In this document: piece after piece, positions 40,776-51,162 of the stretch
How positions within the stretch are numbered: the stretch's first letter is position 1
How the letters are laid out: every line of letters begins with the position of its first letter
NCBI GenBank assembly: GCA_001897375.1
Contig: MKSU01000018.1
Coordinates: 1-64,000 of the forward strand
Source: Sphingomonas sp. 67-36
Lineage (GTDB): Bacteria > Pseudomonadota > Alphaproteobacteria > Sphingomonadales > Sphingomonadaceae
Direction of reading: 5' to 3'
DNA length: 64,000 nt
The notes under the pieces: model-generated
The model's input: the letters and a program-made list of their open reading frames with translations, nothing else
Databases searched by the model: none
What the model was told of the DNA's origin: nothing
Made by a program: the position numbers and the translations under genes

Positions 40776-41243
40776 TCATGAAATCATGAACAGGGCGGCG
40801 ATCGCGCCTCCGGCGATCGCTATGCCATAGGGCAGGCTGTCACCGGGCTTGTTGCTGCGCTGCCGGATCGGTTTCCCCTGTATCCTGCGGAGCACGAACC
40901 AGACCACCAGCACCGCCAGGCCGCAAAGCGTGACATAGACCAGCAGCATCGTCGCCTGCGCCAGTCTGAACCATGCGGCGACGGCGGCGTAGAATTTGGC
41001 GTCGCCGCCGCCCACCACGCCGAACCTGAAAAGCACCATCCCGACGATGAGGGCGATTGCGGCATGTGCTGCCTGGCTGCCCAGTGCAGGCAAGCCGCCG
41101 AGAAGAAATCCGGTTATCAGTCCGGCGACTGCCGTGGCGGCGCTCAGCCAGTTGGGGATGCGGCGGTGGAAGGTGTCGCTCCAGCTCGCGAACGCGCCGG
41201 CGGCGATCAGCAGCGCGTTGGGAATAAGGGGCAGCAACATCAT
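40776..41243 (-). CDS. cpaA: Prepilin peptidase CpaA/TadV-type
   Basis: 155 residues, polytopic. The two aspartates of A24 prepilin peptidases are visible in FASWSDTFHRRIPNWL and FGVVGGGDAKFYAA (GGGDAK). It would cleave the Flp pilins and TadE-like pseudopilins after the conserved glycine. It ends the leftward tad cluster but is separated from tadD by 71 bases. It is short, as CpaA proteins lack the N-terminal methylase domain of PilD. Confidence 0.9.
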   Translation of the reverse strand: MMLLPLIPNALLIAAGAFASWSDTFHRRIPNWLSAATAVAGLITGFLLGGLPALGSQAAHAAIALIVGMVLFRFGVVGGGDAKFYAAVAAWFRLAQATMLLVYVTLCGLAVLVVWFVLRRIQGKPIRQRSNKPGDSLPYGIAIAGGAIAALFMIS

Positions 41244-41314
41244 ATCCTGTCATCCACGCGGGGAAGTGAGGGATGGCGAAGGCGCGGTGGCGCTCCCGCC
41301 CGTCGCAACCCGCG

Positions 41315-41956
41315 TTATTCGGTCCGGGTCTGGCGGCTTTGGGGTTGGGCGCGCGTAGCAGAAGCGGGGGAGGCGGCCTTTGCCTCCGGCTCGGCTTTCG
41401 CCAATCTGGTCGTCGGCGCAGGATAGGCGGGCGCGGATACGATCCTCACCTCATGCTGCGAAACGCGCTGCAATTGCCCGGAACGCGGCGTCTCCGCCAC
41501 CGCTGGGGCGGAGGGAGGGACGAAGGACGCCAGCATTTCGGCTTCGCGGCGTGTCGTGAACGCCGGGGATTCCATCAGCGTCGCGAGATTCGTCTGGTAG
41601 CGTTGATCCGCCGGATCGACCGAGATCGCCTCACGGAAGAAACGTTCAGCGAGGTCGAGCCGCCCGATGCGCGCATAGGCCACCGCCATGCCGTTCAGCG
41701 CAGGCGCGACCGGCTCGCCATCGGCCAGCGCCTTTTGGAACTTCTCGACCGCAGCGCCGGGGCGGTCGGCGGCCAGATCCTCGCGGGCGGCGCGGGTCAT
41801 CGCATCGTCGCGCGGGAGCTGCGCCGCCAGCGCGACCGGTTGCGCTTCCCTGGCTGAATGGCGGGCGAAGAGATGGCCACCATTCAGCAGCGAGCACCCG
41901 CCCAGCGGAACCGCAAGCATCGCCGCAATCACCACGGTCTTCAAGCTATCGCGCAT
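41315..41956 (-). CDS. tadD: TadD-like tetratricopeptide lipoprotein
   Basis: 213 residues. A signal peptide with lipobox (VVIAAMLAVPLGGC) is followed by TPR-like helices (about 60-140; PVAPALNGMAVAYARIGRLD, AERFFREAISVDPADQRYQT) and an A/P/T-rich tail. TadD acts as pilotin-like factor for the Tad secretin or machine. It lies one base after the tadC start side and ends the operon core. Confidence 0.8.
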   Translation of the reverse strand: MRDSLKTVVIAAMLAVPLGGCSLLNGGHLFARHSAREAQPVALAAQLPRDDAMTRAAREDLAADRPGAAVEKFQKALADGEPVAPALNGMAVAYARIGRLDLAERFFREAISVDPADQRYQTNLATLMESPAFTTRREAEMLASFVPPSAPAVAETPRSGQLQRVSQHEVRIVSAPAYPAPTTRLAKAEPEAKAASPASATRAQPQSRQTRTE

Positions 41957-41957
41957 C

Positions 41958-42929
41958 TCATCCTCCCTGCATCGCGGGCATGATAGTACGGATCACCCGC
42001 ACGGCGGCGGGCAGCATCAATACGCCGATCATCACCGGCAACATGCAGGCCACCAGCGGAATCGAGATCAGCACCGGGATGCGGTGCGCCTTCTCCTCTG
42101 CCCGCATCCTGCGCTTCTCGCGCATCTCGGCGGCATAGACGCGCAGCGTGGTGGAGATGCTCGACCCCAGCTTGTCCGACTGGATCAGCAGCGTGGCGAA
42201 AGCGCCGATCTCCTCGACGCCCGAACTCTGCGCCATCCCGCGCAGCGCCTTCTCGCGCGATGCGCCGGCGCGCAGTTGCAACGTCGTCGTGGTGAACAGC
42301 TTGGCGATGAGCGGATGAGACATGACCAGTTCGCGCCCGACGCGATCGAGCGCCGCCTCCAGCCCCAGCCCCGCCTCGACGCAGACCAGCATCAGGTCGA
42401 GGCTGTCGGGAAAGCCATTGACGATCTCCTCGCGCCGGCGATCCGCTTTCGCCCTGACGACGAGCGCGGGAACGTACAGCCCGAGCAGCGCCACGATCGA
42501 TCCCACGATATAGAGCCGGGTGAACGAGACGGCATATCCGCCGGCCGTGCTCAGCGCGACGTAGAGCAGCGGCAGCGCGATCACGAGCACGAGCCGGATG
42601 AGGTTGTAGATGCGCGGGGCGGAGGGAGAGTCGAAGCCGGCCGCGACGAGCTTCTCCCGCAATGCGCTCGACTTGGTATCGCCGAGGTTGAGGCCCGCGC
42701 GCTCGATCCGATCCGCCAGCCGCGTCCAGCTATCGTCACGCCGCCGTTGCAGCGATTCGACCAGCCCCGGCGCCGCGCTGTTCTGCGAAATGGCGCGGAG
42801 CTGGCCGCGGATCGTCGCACGGCGCGATATGGCGGTCAGCGTTAGCAGCGCGACGCCGACCACCAGCACGAACAACGTTGCCAGCAGCGCGAGCCGAACG
42901 GACGGGTTTGTCGATATAATGTCAGTCAT
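41958..42929 (-). CDS. tadC: Tad pilus inner-membrane platform protein TadC
   Basis: 323 residues with N-terminal membrane segment (about 12-32), a GspF-like domain (DSLDLMLVCVEAGLGLEAAL; GVEEIGAFATLLIQSDKLGS) and C-terminal membrane segments. It forms the platform with TadB under the CpaF ATPase. It is adjacent to tadB in the same transcript. Confidence 0.9.
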   Translation of the reverse strand: MTDIISTNPSVRLALLATLFVLVVGVALLTLTAISRRATIRGQLRAISQNSAAPGLVESLQRRRDDSWTRLADRIERAGLNLGDTKSSALREKLVAAGFDSPSAPRIYNLIRLVLVIALPLLYVALSTAGGYAVSFTRLYIVGSIVALLGLYVPALVVRAKADRRREEIVNGFPDSLDLMLVCVEAGLGLEAALDRVGRELVMSHPLIAKLFTTTTLQLRAGASREKALRGMAQSSGVEEIGAFATLLIQSDKLGSSISTTLRVYAAEMREKRRMRAEEKAHRIPVLISIPLVACMLPVMIGVLMLPAAVRVIRTIMPAMQGG

Positions 42930-42930
42930 A

Positions 42931-43928
42931 TCAGACCTTTATGTCGACCAACCGGCGGATCCAGATAAAGCCGATCATGTACATGACGAGCAGCGCGGGA
43001 AAACCGATGAGGAAGATTGGATCGTGCGCGACGTCGAAATAGAAAGCGGGATTGAGCATCAGCAATCCGCAGAAGGTGAGGACTGGGAGCGCGGTGAGCA
43101 TCCATCCCGTCATCCGGCCCTCCGAGCTTAGCGCGCGGACCATCATGAACATGCTGGCGCGGTCGCGAATGACGCGCGCCAGGTTTTCGAGGATTTCGGC
43201 GAGATTGCCGCCAGTCTCGTTCTGCACGGAGATCGACACCACGAACATCCGCATGTCTTCCAGATCCCACCGCTCCGCCATCGCGGACAATGCGTCGGGC
43301 AGGTTCGCGCCATAGGCGACCTCGTCCGAGACGAGACCGAATTCGCTGCCGATCGGGTCCGACATCTCCTCGGTGACGAGATGGATCGCGGAGGCGACGG
43401 GATGCCCGGCGCGCAGCGAACGCGTGAACACACCCAGCGCCACCGGAAATTGCTGCTCCATCCGCGCCCGGCGTCGTTCGGCCAGCCGGCTGACCACGAT
43501 GATCGGGATGCCGAGGGCGAAGGCCGCCGCCGCGGTCAGGATCAGCAGCAGGACGCCCATGTCGAACGAGAATTTCGCCAGCCACGCCAACGCCGCGAAC
43601 AGCACCGTGGTGGCGGCGAAGCCGAGCAGGCTGAACAGCACGAGCGAGCGCGCCTCGATCGGCACCGCCGACATCATCACCATGCGCATGAAGCGGGCAT
43701 ATTGCCGCTCCAGCATCCCCGCATCCGGCCCGACCGCGCGCGGCACGTTCTTGAGCAGCGTCAGCGCAACCGTCTCGCGGTCCACGCCGGCACGCATCAT
43801 CCTCAGCCGCTTGTTGACCGCGTCGCGCTCACGCCGCCGATCCCATGTCATGCTCAGCACGAGCTGCGACAGCGCGAAGACCGAGCCGAAGATCGCGACC
43901 AGCACCGCCGCGCGGATAATCAGCCCGC

Positions 43929-43932
<4 letters not shown>
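42931..43932 (-). CDS. tadB: Tad pilus inner-membrane platform protein TadB
   Basis: 333 residues from GTG 43932, which overlaps the cpaF stop (GTGA); the much longer frame upstream only shadows cpaF. It has membrane segments at about 5-25 and 95-135 and near the C-terminus. The GspF domain has SLRAGHPVASAIHLVTEEMS and VQNETGGNLAEILENLARVI. Partner of TadC. Confidence 0.9.
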
Positions 43933-45316
<1,384 letters not shown>

Positions 45317-45317
<1 letters not shown>

Positions 45318-46519
45318 CAGCCGTCCTTCGCCTGGAACCGCTCGCGCAGCAGCGCGCCGATATTGGCGATATCCTTGCAGAATTTGCTCTTTCCGCGGAT
45401 GTCGCTGACGAGTTGGCCCTGATCCTGCGCGGTGCTGACGAGCGGCGCCTCCAGCGAGACACTGCCGAGGATTTCGTGGCCCAGCGTATCGGCCGCGTCT
45501 TTGAGATCGATCGTCTTGAACAACCGCTTCTCGGCGCGGTTGACGACGATCGCGATCGATCCGCTCTCGATCCCGACCGAGCGGAACAGGTCGAGCCGGC
45601 GGCGCGCCTGCCGCAGGCTGGAGACGGAAAGCTCGACCACGAGCAGGATCACGTCGGAGGCGAGCGCGGCCGACAGCGCCCAGCTCGTCCAGTCCGGCGG
45701 ATAATCGAGGATGACGTAGCCGAACTCCTGCCGCAGCAGCCGGATCATCTTCAATAGCTGATCGGAATCGACCGATTCGAGCGGCATGATCTCGGCCGGT
45801 GCGCTGACCACCGATACGCCCGCGCGCGGCTGCGCGATCACCGAGCGGATCAGTTCCTCGTCCAGCCGGTCCTCCGCCTTCAGGAGGTCGGCGAGATCGC
45901 CGCGCCCCGCCGCGCCGAGGAAATCGGTGACGCTGCCATATTGCAGATCGAGATCGGCGATCACCGCGCCGCGCCCGCCCGCGTCATGCGCGGCGAGATC
46001 GGCGGCAAGCTCGGTCGCGATGGTCGTCGCGCCACAGCCGCCGATCGAGCGTGCGACCGAGATCAGCGGCGCGAGCCGTACCTTCTGCCCCGGCGCGGCC
46101 TGGCGCCGCGCGGCGGTGTCGAGCGTGACCTGCACGATCTCCTCGACGTCGAACGGCAGCGCGACGATATCGCTGATGCCCTGCTTCACCAGTGCGCGCA
46201 CCAGCGACACGCTCGCCCCGTCGATCGCCGCCACCAGCGGCAGATCGGGCAGCCGCGAGCGGATATCCGCCAGCCGCTCCATCGACGCGGCGCTGTCGGG
46301 ATCGACCTCGACGATCAGCAGCGAGCATTCGTCCAGCACCCCGTCCGGCACCCGCACGCCGCTTTCGAGCGGTTCGAGCTTCAGATCGGGCAGCGGCCTG
46401 TCCGCGACCGCCACCGCCAGCGACATCATGCGCCGGGGCGAGGCGACCACGGTGACGCGGGAATTGCTACGCAACACGTCTTCCTTGAAACGCTTGGAGG
46501 GAAGGGAGAGATTGCCCAT
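45317..46519 (-). CDS. cpaE: Pilus assembly protein CpaE/TadZ
   Basis: 400 residues from ATG 46519 (MGNLSLPSKRFKEDV); a start 15 codons earlier lacks a ribosome site and overlaps cpaD. A receiver-like domain (about 20-130) precedes a ParA/MinD-type ATPase domain with a deviant Walker A (SIGGCGATTIATELA, C in place of V). TadZ localises the Tad machine to a cell pole. It is followed directly by cpaF. Confidence 0.88.
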
Positions 46520-46547
46520 GCCGCTCAGCCCTGAAGGCTCCCTCCTG

Positions 46548-46865
46548 TTATTGTGGCCCGGCACTGCCGGAGGACGACCCGCCGCCGATGGTGGAGGTCG
46601 CTGGCCGCTCGGGCTTCTTCACCTTGTCGGTGCGGTAGCGGGCGGTGGCCTGCGCCGCATGCTCGCCGCTGGCGGCGGGGAGGGCGGTGTCATAGACCGG
46701 GTGCGGATCGATGATCTGCGCCGCCATCGTGTGGCGGTTCGCCTCGCCGAAATTGTCGTTCCAGCCCAGCACCGGGTCGCCGCCATTGGTGGTGGCGCAG
46801 GCGCAGAGCAGGCCGGCGATGCCGATCGCGATACCGGCGCGGATCGTTTCAATAGACATAGCCAT
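46548..46865 (-). CDS. cpaD: CpaD-like pilus lipoprotein, short
   Basis: 105 residues. A signal peptide with lipobox (IAIGIAGLLCACATTNGG) is followed by GWNDNFGEANRHTMAAQIID, the part typical of CpaD pilus-biogenesis lipoproteins. It is about half the length of Caulobacter CpaD and ends in a G/S-rich tail. It overlaps the cpaC 3' end by 17 bases. Presumed secretin accessory in the outer membrane. Confidence 0.75.
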   Translation of the reverse strand: MAMSIETIRAGIAIGIAGLLCACATTNGGDPVLGWNDNFGEANRHTMAAQIIDPHPVYDTALPAASGEHAAQATARYRTDKVKKPERPATSTIGGGSSSGSAGPQ

Positions 46866-48375
46866 CCTCCTTGCCCGGCACCTTCTTCGCCGCCGCCGGT
46901 GCGGCCGGCTTGCCCGGCGCTACCGCCGGCTCCGGGTGATAGGCCTGGCCGAGCAGGAAGGTTTCCGCCTCGCTCGGATCCTTCACCGCGTCGGTCGGCA
47001 GGCGCACCTGGCCGGGCTTTAGCGGCGCCACCAGATGCGGGGTGACGACGATCAGCAGTTCGGTCTGGTCCTTCTGGAAGCTGGTCGAGCGGAACAACGC
47101 CCCCAGGATCGGGATCGAGCCGAGCAGCGGAATCTGGTCGACGGTGGTCTTGAAGTCCTTCTGCAGCAGCCCGGCGATGGCGAAGCTCTCGCCGTCGCGC
47201 AGCTCCAGCGTGGTGCTGGCGCGCCGCGTGCGGATGCCGGGGATGGTGATGTTGCCCAGCGTCAGCGACGCGGAGGGATCGATCTGGCTCACTTCCGGCT
47301 CGACGACAAGGCTGATCGTCTTGTCGCTCAGCACCGTGGGGGTGAAGGCGAGGCTGACGCCGAACGGCTTGAACTGCACGGTGATCGGCGGCGTGCCGCC
47401 CGTGCCCGCGCCGCCGCCCTGCACCACCGGCACCGGGAACTCCCCGCCGGCCAGGAACGAGGCCTTCTCGCCGGACAGCGCGATCAGCGTCGGCTGCGCC
47501 AGCGTCTTGGAAAGGCCGCGCGATTCCAGCGCGTTCAGCGTGGCGTCGATCGAAAGCCCGCCCAGCTTGAACACGTTGCTGAAGATGCCGAACGTATTGG
47601 TGATCGACGACAATTGCTGGATCGGCGCGCCCGGCACGGTGGAGGTGATGGTCCCGCCGCCGGCGGTCGGCGTGGTGATGCTCACGTCCTTGCCGGGGAC
47701 GAGCTGCGCGCCCTTGCCCAGCACGCTGTTGAACGATCCGCCGCGTGAATTGAGGAAGCCGCTGACGCCGATATCCTTGCCGGCGCTGCGGTTCACCTCG
47801 GCAAAGCGCACCTCGACCATCACCTGCTGGCTGGAGCCGACGCTGAGCAGGTTGATGACCTTGTCGCCGGCATAGGCCTTGGCGAGCTGCGCCGCGCGAT
47901 CGGCCGCGCTCGCGCTGCTGACCGTGCCGGTGAGGACGACAGAATCGTTCGAGATGCTCGCCTCGATCGGTTCGCCCGGCAGCAATTTGTGGAACTGGTC
48001 GGCCAGCGCGATCACGTCCGGGCCGACGGCGATGTCGATCACGGAGATCACCCGGCCTGCCGCATCGTAGAGCGTCAGGCTGGTGGTGCCCATGTTCTTG
48101 CCGAGGACATAGACCGAGCGATTGGTGATCGGCACGATATCGGCGACCTGCTTCTCGCCCTTCTCGTCGCCGCCGATCAGCGCCTTGGCGATCGGGCGGT
48201 CGGCCGTGACCACCTGGCTCTTGTTGAGCGGCACTTCCAGCGTGCCGCCGTGGAGCGCTGATTCCTGCGCCGCCGCCGGCCCGGCCAGCGGAACGCCCGC
48301 CAGCATCAGCGAAAGCGCGAGAAGGCTGCCGCGCGCGGCGCGTGCGAGTTTCTTATTGCCCACGCTGCACCCCAT
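46849..48375 (-). CDS. cpaC: Tad pilus secretin CpaC
   Basis: 508 residues. A Sec signal (LLALSLMLAGVPLAGPAAAQ) is followed by N0-like and BON-like domains (about 45-200), then the secretin beta-barrel core with VMVEVRFAEVNRSAGKDIG, LAQPTLIALSGEKASFLAGG and TELLIVVTPHLVAPLKPGQ. It forms the outer-membrane pore for Flp pili. GTG at 48363 is an alternative start. Confidence 0.93.
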   Translation of the reverse strand: MGCSVGNKKLARAARGSLLALSLMLAGVPLAGPAAAQESALHGGTLEVPLNKSQVVTADRPIAKALIGGDEKGEKQVADIVPITNRSVYVLGKNMGTTSLTLYDAAGRVISVIDIAVGPDVIALADQFHKLLPGEPIEASISNDSVVLTGTVSSASAADRAAQLAKAYAGDKVINLLSVGSSQQVMVEVRFAEVNRSAGKDIGVSGFLNSRGGSFNSVLGKGAQLVPGKDVSITTPTAGGGTITSTVPGAPIQQLSSITNTFGIFSNVFKLGGLSIDATLNALESRGLSKTLAQPTLIALSGEKASFLAGGEFPVPVVQGGGAGTGGTPPITVQFKPFGVSLAFTPTVLSDKTISLVVEPEVSQIDPSASLTLGNITIPGIRTRRASTTLELRDGESFAIAGLLQKDFKTTVDQIPLLGSIPILGALFRSTSFQKDQTELLIVVTPHLVAPLKPGQVRLPTDAVKDPSEAETFLLGQAYHPEPAVAPGKPAAPAAAKKVPGKEDGYVY

Positions 48376-49255
48376 ATTCGCTGGCCGTCGTGCCGCGGAT
48401 CACGGTCATCGCCGGACCCTTGATGACGATCTGGTTGAACGGGCCGCCGGCGCGCGGCGGCGGCAGCGTCATCCGGGGCAGGGCCGGCGCGGAAGCCGCC
48501 GGGCGCTTCGCCGGGATGACATAGTTCGTCGCGCTGAGCTGGCGCGGCAGCACGGTGGCGCGGGTGCCCGTCACCTGATCGGCGACATTGCGCAGCGCGA
48601 GCGTGAGCACGCCCAGTTCCTGCGCCAGCGCCAGCTTCTGCGCGCCGACCGTATCCACCTCGAGCGTCGCGGACTTGCTGACCACCGGCTTGGTGGCGTT
48701 CTCGTCGGAAACCTGATCGATGCCGAGCACGGGCACGTTTTCCAGCACCACGTCGGTCATCTTGTCGTTGGGGGTGGCGCCCTCGCCGGGGATCGGGCGG
48801 GTGAGCAGCACGTCCACCACGTCGCCGGGGCGCGCGAAACCGCCCACGCCGTGAACCTCGTTGATCGAGATGGCGAAGGCGAGCTTGCCGGGGGGCAGGT
48901 TGGCGGCGATCGTCGCGCGACCGTCCGTGCCCGAAACCTTGGAGGCGAGCACCGGCTCGCCGGTCACGATCGGCCGCAGCGCGACGCGGTTGTTCTTCAC
49001 GGCCGCAGCGATGGAGGTGAAGGCGCCGGTCGGCACCGAGGCGGCCGGATAGGAAGCGAGCCGCAGGTTGCTGTTCGTCAGCGTGGTGCCGAATTCCAGA
49101 TCCTGCGCGGCGACCACGACGGTCTGCTGCTGCTGATCCTTTGCTGCTTGCTGCGATCGCGTCTCGACGCCGGAGAAATAGGCGTTGGCGACGATCACCG
49201 CGACGATGCCGATCAGCACCGCAATGCCGATCACGATCAGGTTACGTCCCTGCAT
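48353..49255 (-). CDS. cpaB: Pilus assembly protein CpaB
   Basis: 300 residues. N-terminal membrane anchor (LIVIGIAVLIGIVAVIVANA), a SAF-like domain (TVVVAAQDLEFGTTLTNSNL ... LAFAISINEVHGVGGFARPG) and GDVVDVLLTRP. It links secretin and inner-membrane complex. It follows the flp gene after a hairpin with a U-rich tail. Confidence 0.92.
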   Translation of the reverse strand: MQGRNLIVIGIAVLIGIVAVIVANAYFSGVETRSQQAAKDQQQQTVVVAAQDLEFGTTLTNSNLRLASYPAASVPTGAFTSIAAAVKNNRVALRPIVTGEPVLASKVSGTDGRATIAANLPPGKLAFAISINEVHGVGGFARPGDVVDVLLTRPIPGEGATPNDKMTDVVLENVPVLGIDQVSDENATKPVVSKSATLEVDTVGAQKLALAQELGVLTLALRNVADQVTGTRATVLPRQLSATNYVIPAKRPAASAPALPRMTLPPPRAGGPFNQIVIKGPAMTVIRGTTASEYGVQRGQ

Positions 49256-49284
49256 GAGGCCCCCTCATCACATCGGGAAGTACA

Positions 49285-49346
49285 AATATTACGAAAATAC
49301 TGAACGGCGATGAGGCCGATCAAATGACATGACCGGCCTCGCCGTT
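49285..49346 (-). terminator. Attenuating terminator between flp and cpaB
   Basis: In the leftward transcript AACGGCGAGGCCG (49346-49334) pairs with CGGCCTCATCGCCGTT (49318-49303), leaving a two-base bulge. CAGTATTTTCGTAATAT follows. The strong stem and U-rich tail suggest partial termination, giving much more pilin than assembly-gene mRNA. Confidence 0.65.
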
Positions 49347-49352
49347 GTGGCC

Positions 49353-49529
49353 TTAGTAGGTCTGAGCGTCGATCTTCGCGCCGGCCTTGCCCATCGCGTT
49401 CGAGATGGAAGTGCCGAGCGCGAGGGCGGCGACCGCGATGCCGCTGCCGACGATCGCGAGGATAAGCACGTATTCGGCCGCTGCGGCGCCGGTTTCGTCG
49501 GCCGCGAAGTCACGGAAAAACTTGGTCAT
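49353..49529 (-). CDS. flp: Flp pilin
   Basis: 58 residues from ATG 49529. The leader FFRDFAADETG precedes G|AAAAEYVLILAIVGSG, the Flp prepilin cleavage and hydrophobic stretch (G-x4-EY). It is the major pilin candidate at the head of the tad operon. The longer frame upstream is unrelated. Processing would be by CpaA. Confidence 0.92.
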   Translation of the reverse strand: MTKFFRDFAADETGAAAAEYVLILAIVGSGIAVAALALGTSISNAMGKAGAKIDAQTY

Positions 49530-49947
49530 GTTTGTCACCCCATAGAAAACATGACGACCATATCGGCCTCCGCCGGCCGTCATGTGGCTTCCACAGAGAT
49601 GCCGGGACGTTCCCGCCATCTCATCACCACCTGGGCATGGGAATAACGCTTGCGATGCGCTTTCCCCGCGATCCCGTTTTTCTTATGCGGATCAGGGCTG
49701 TAAGCTCTTGTCCGCATCCCCTCGGTGCGACCGTTTGAGATTCCCGCTAATCCGCCAATTGGTCAACACAATCTTCACCAGTTATTTTTTGTCATTGTGA
49801 ATCAATTCGTTACTTTATCGAAACATTAAAGACGCCGGTTAATTTACGCCCATCCGCGAGTCGGAAAATGTTGATTCCCGCGAGGAAACATCGATCCTGA
49901 TGAAGCGTTTAACGCGCCGCTAAGCATCGAGTCGTATTGCTGGAAAC
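49530..49947. promoter_or_regulatory. AT-rich divergent promoter region of flp and the DUF2569-like gene
   Basis: The 418-bp gap has no gene. It is the most AT-rich stretch of the window, with runs such as CAGTTATTTTTTGTC and TACTTTATCGAAACATTAAA. TTAA-CGCGCCG-CTAA at 49909-49923 resembles the CtrA site TTAA-N7-TTAA. Exact -10/-35 boxes could not be assigned with confidence. Confidence 0.5.
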
Positions 49948-50787
49948 ATGACCGAGAAACGCCAGTTAACCGATCGACCGGATGCCGGATTGCCGGCGTG
50001 GCGACAATTATGGAACGTCAGTGCGCGGCGGCTGTCGGTGCGCAGCAAGTCATTGGTAACGTTCCTCGATCTCAGGATGGAATCGCTGATACTATGGTGG
50101 ATCGCTGCCACCGTGCTGATCGCTTTCGTCAAGGTCGGCGGCACATCGAAGACCCCGCGCGACCTGCTCCACGCGGTCGCGCTTTCGCTGCCCTGTCTGC
50201 TGGTCGCGCTGGCCCCGATCGCGGGATATCGACTCGCGGCGGGCAGCTTCCCACGCGGCACGCTCTCCGCGCAACCGGCGATCAGATTGTGTCGTTACGG
50301 GACATGGCGGCGATTGGATGAGCTTTCGGCGCGCGCCAGCCCGGCGTTCGGGCCGGCCGGTTTCATGGCCTCGCTGCTGCTCGGGTTGCTGCTCAACGTG
50401 CCGGTGCGGAGCATGGAATTCTTCGCCGCAGTGCCCGCGCTCGGCGCCGATGCGCCGGTGTGGGCGCGCAGCATCCTGCTGATGATGACGCTCGACGCGA
50501 TCGCGATGAATTTCTTCTACATGGTGTGTTTCGTACTCGCGCTACGCTCGATCCCGCTGTTCCCGCGAATGCTGATCTTCGCGTGGCTGGTCGATATCGC
50601 CATGCAGCTCTCGATCGCGCATGTCGTGGCCAGCGCGCCCGATCTGCCGCACGATGTCGCCGCCGTGATGTCGGGGCTGCTGGTGGGGAATATCGAGAAG
50701 GTGCTGATCAGCGTGGCGGTGTGGTTGCCCTATCTCATCGTGTCGGAGCGCGTGAACGTCACCTTCCGCCACCGCGCGCGGGCCTGA
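49948..50787 (+). CDS. Polytopic membrane protein, DUF2569-like
   Basis: 279 residues starting MTEKRQLTDRPDAGLPAWRQ. It has about five or six membrane segments (about 46-62, 72-95, 138-155, 175-200, 205-225, 245-270), for example GFMASLLLGLLLNVPV and ILLMMTLDAIAMNFF. It lies divergent from the pilin gene, between the two pilus operons. Function unknown; conserved proximity to tad genes would suggest a linked role. Confidence 0.72.
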   Translation: MTEKRQLTDRPDAGLPAWRQLWNVSARRLSVRSKSLVTFLDLRMESLILWWIAATVLIAFVKVGGTSKTPRDLLHAVALSLPCLLVALAPIAGYRLAAGSFPRGTLSAQPAIRLCRYGTWRRLDELSARASPAFGPAGFMASLLLGLLLNVPVRSMEFFAAVPALGADAPVWARSILLMMTLDAIAMNFFYMVCFVLALRSIPLFPRMLIFAWLVDIAMQLSIAHVVASAPDLPHDVAAVMSGLLVGNIEKVLISVAVWLPYLIVSERVNVTFRHRARA

Positions 50788-51162
50788 GTCGCGCGGGTAC
50801 ATGGTTAACCCGCGCTGTTCCAATATGGGATGATCGACGGGGAGGAGCGGCAGCCGTGGAAGGCGCGCCGCTCGTCGTGACCGAAGTTCCGTTCGGCGCA
50901 AGCATCTGATTTCAATGGCCCGACCGGCAAGAAACGAGCGTGCTGCTCTGCTTTCCCGTGCTGTCCAATAGTGCGGATCGTGCCGTCTGAACTTCGCCGA
51001 TATTGACAAAAGCATTGTTTAAGGAACATTTTATCATCAATCGGCGCGGGTTGATTTGATCTGCCCGGAAACGCCGAGGCCCGAAACATATAAAGACCGG
51101 CCGAAGCCGGTCGCCAGGGACGCACGGGCGGTAGCGGCATCTGTTTCAGGGAGGGCGCCGGT
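50788..51162 (+). promoter_or_regulatory. Leader and promoter region of the TadE/G-like operon
   Basis: No gene is seen in 375 bases. TTGACA at 51003-51008 is a good -35; ACATTT or TTTATC downstream would be a weak -10. TTAA-GGAACAT-TTTA (51019-51033) resembles a CtrA site overlapping it. Near the start, GACCGGC-CGAA-GCCGGTC (51095-51112) makes a stable tetraloop hairpin in the leader. Confidence 0.5.
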
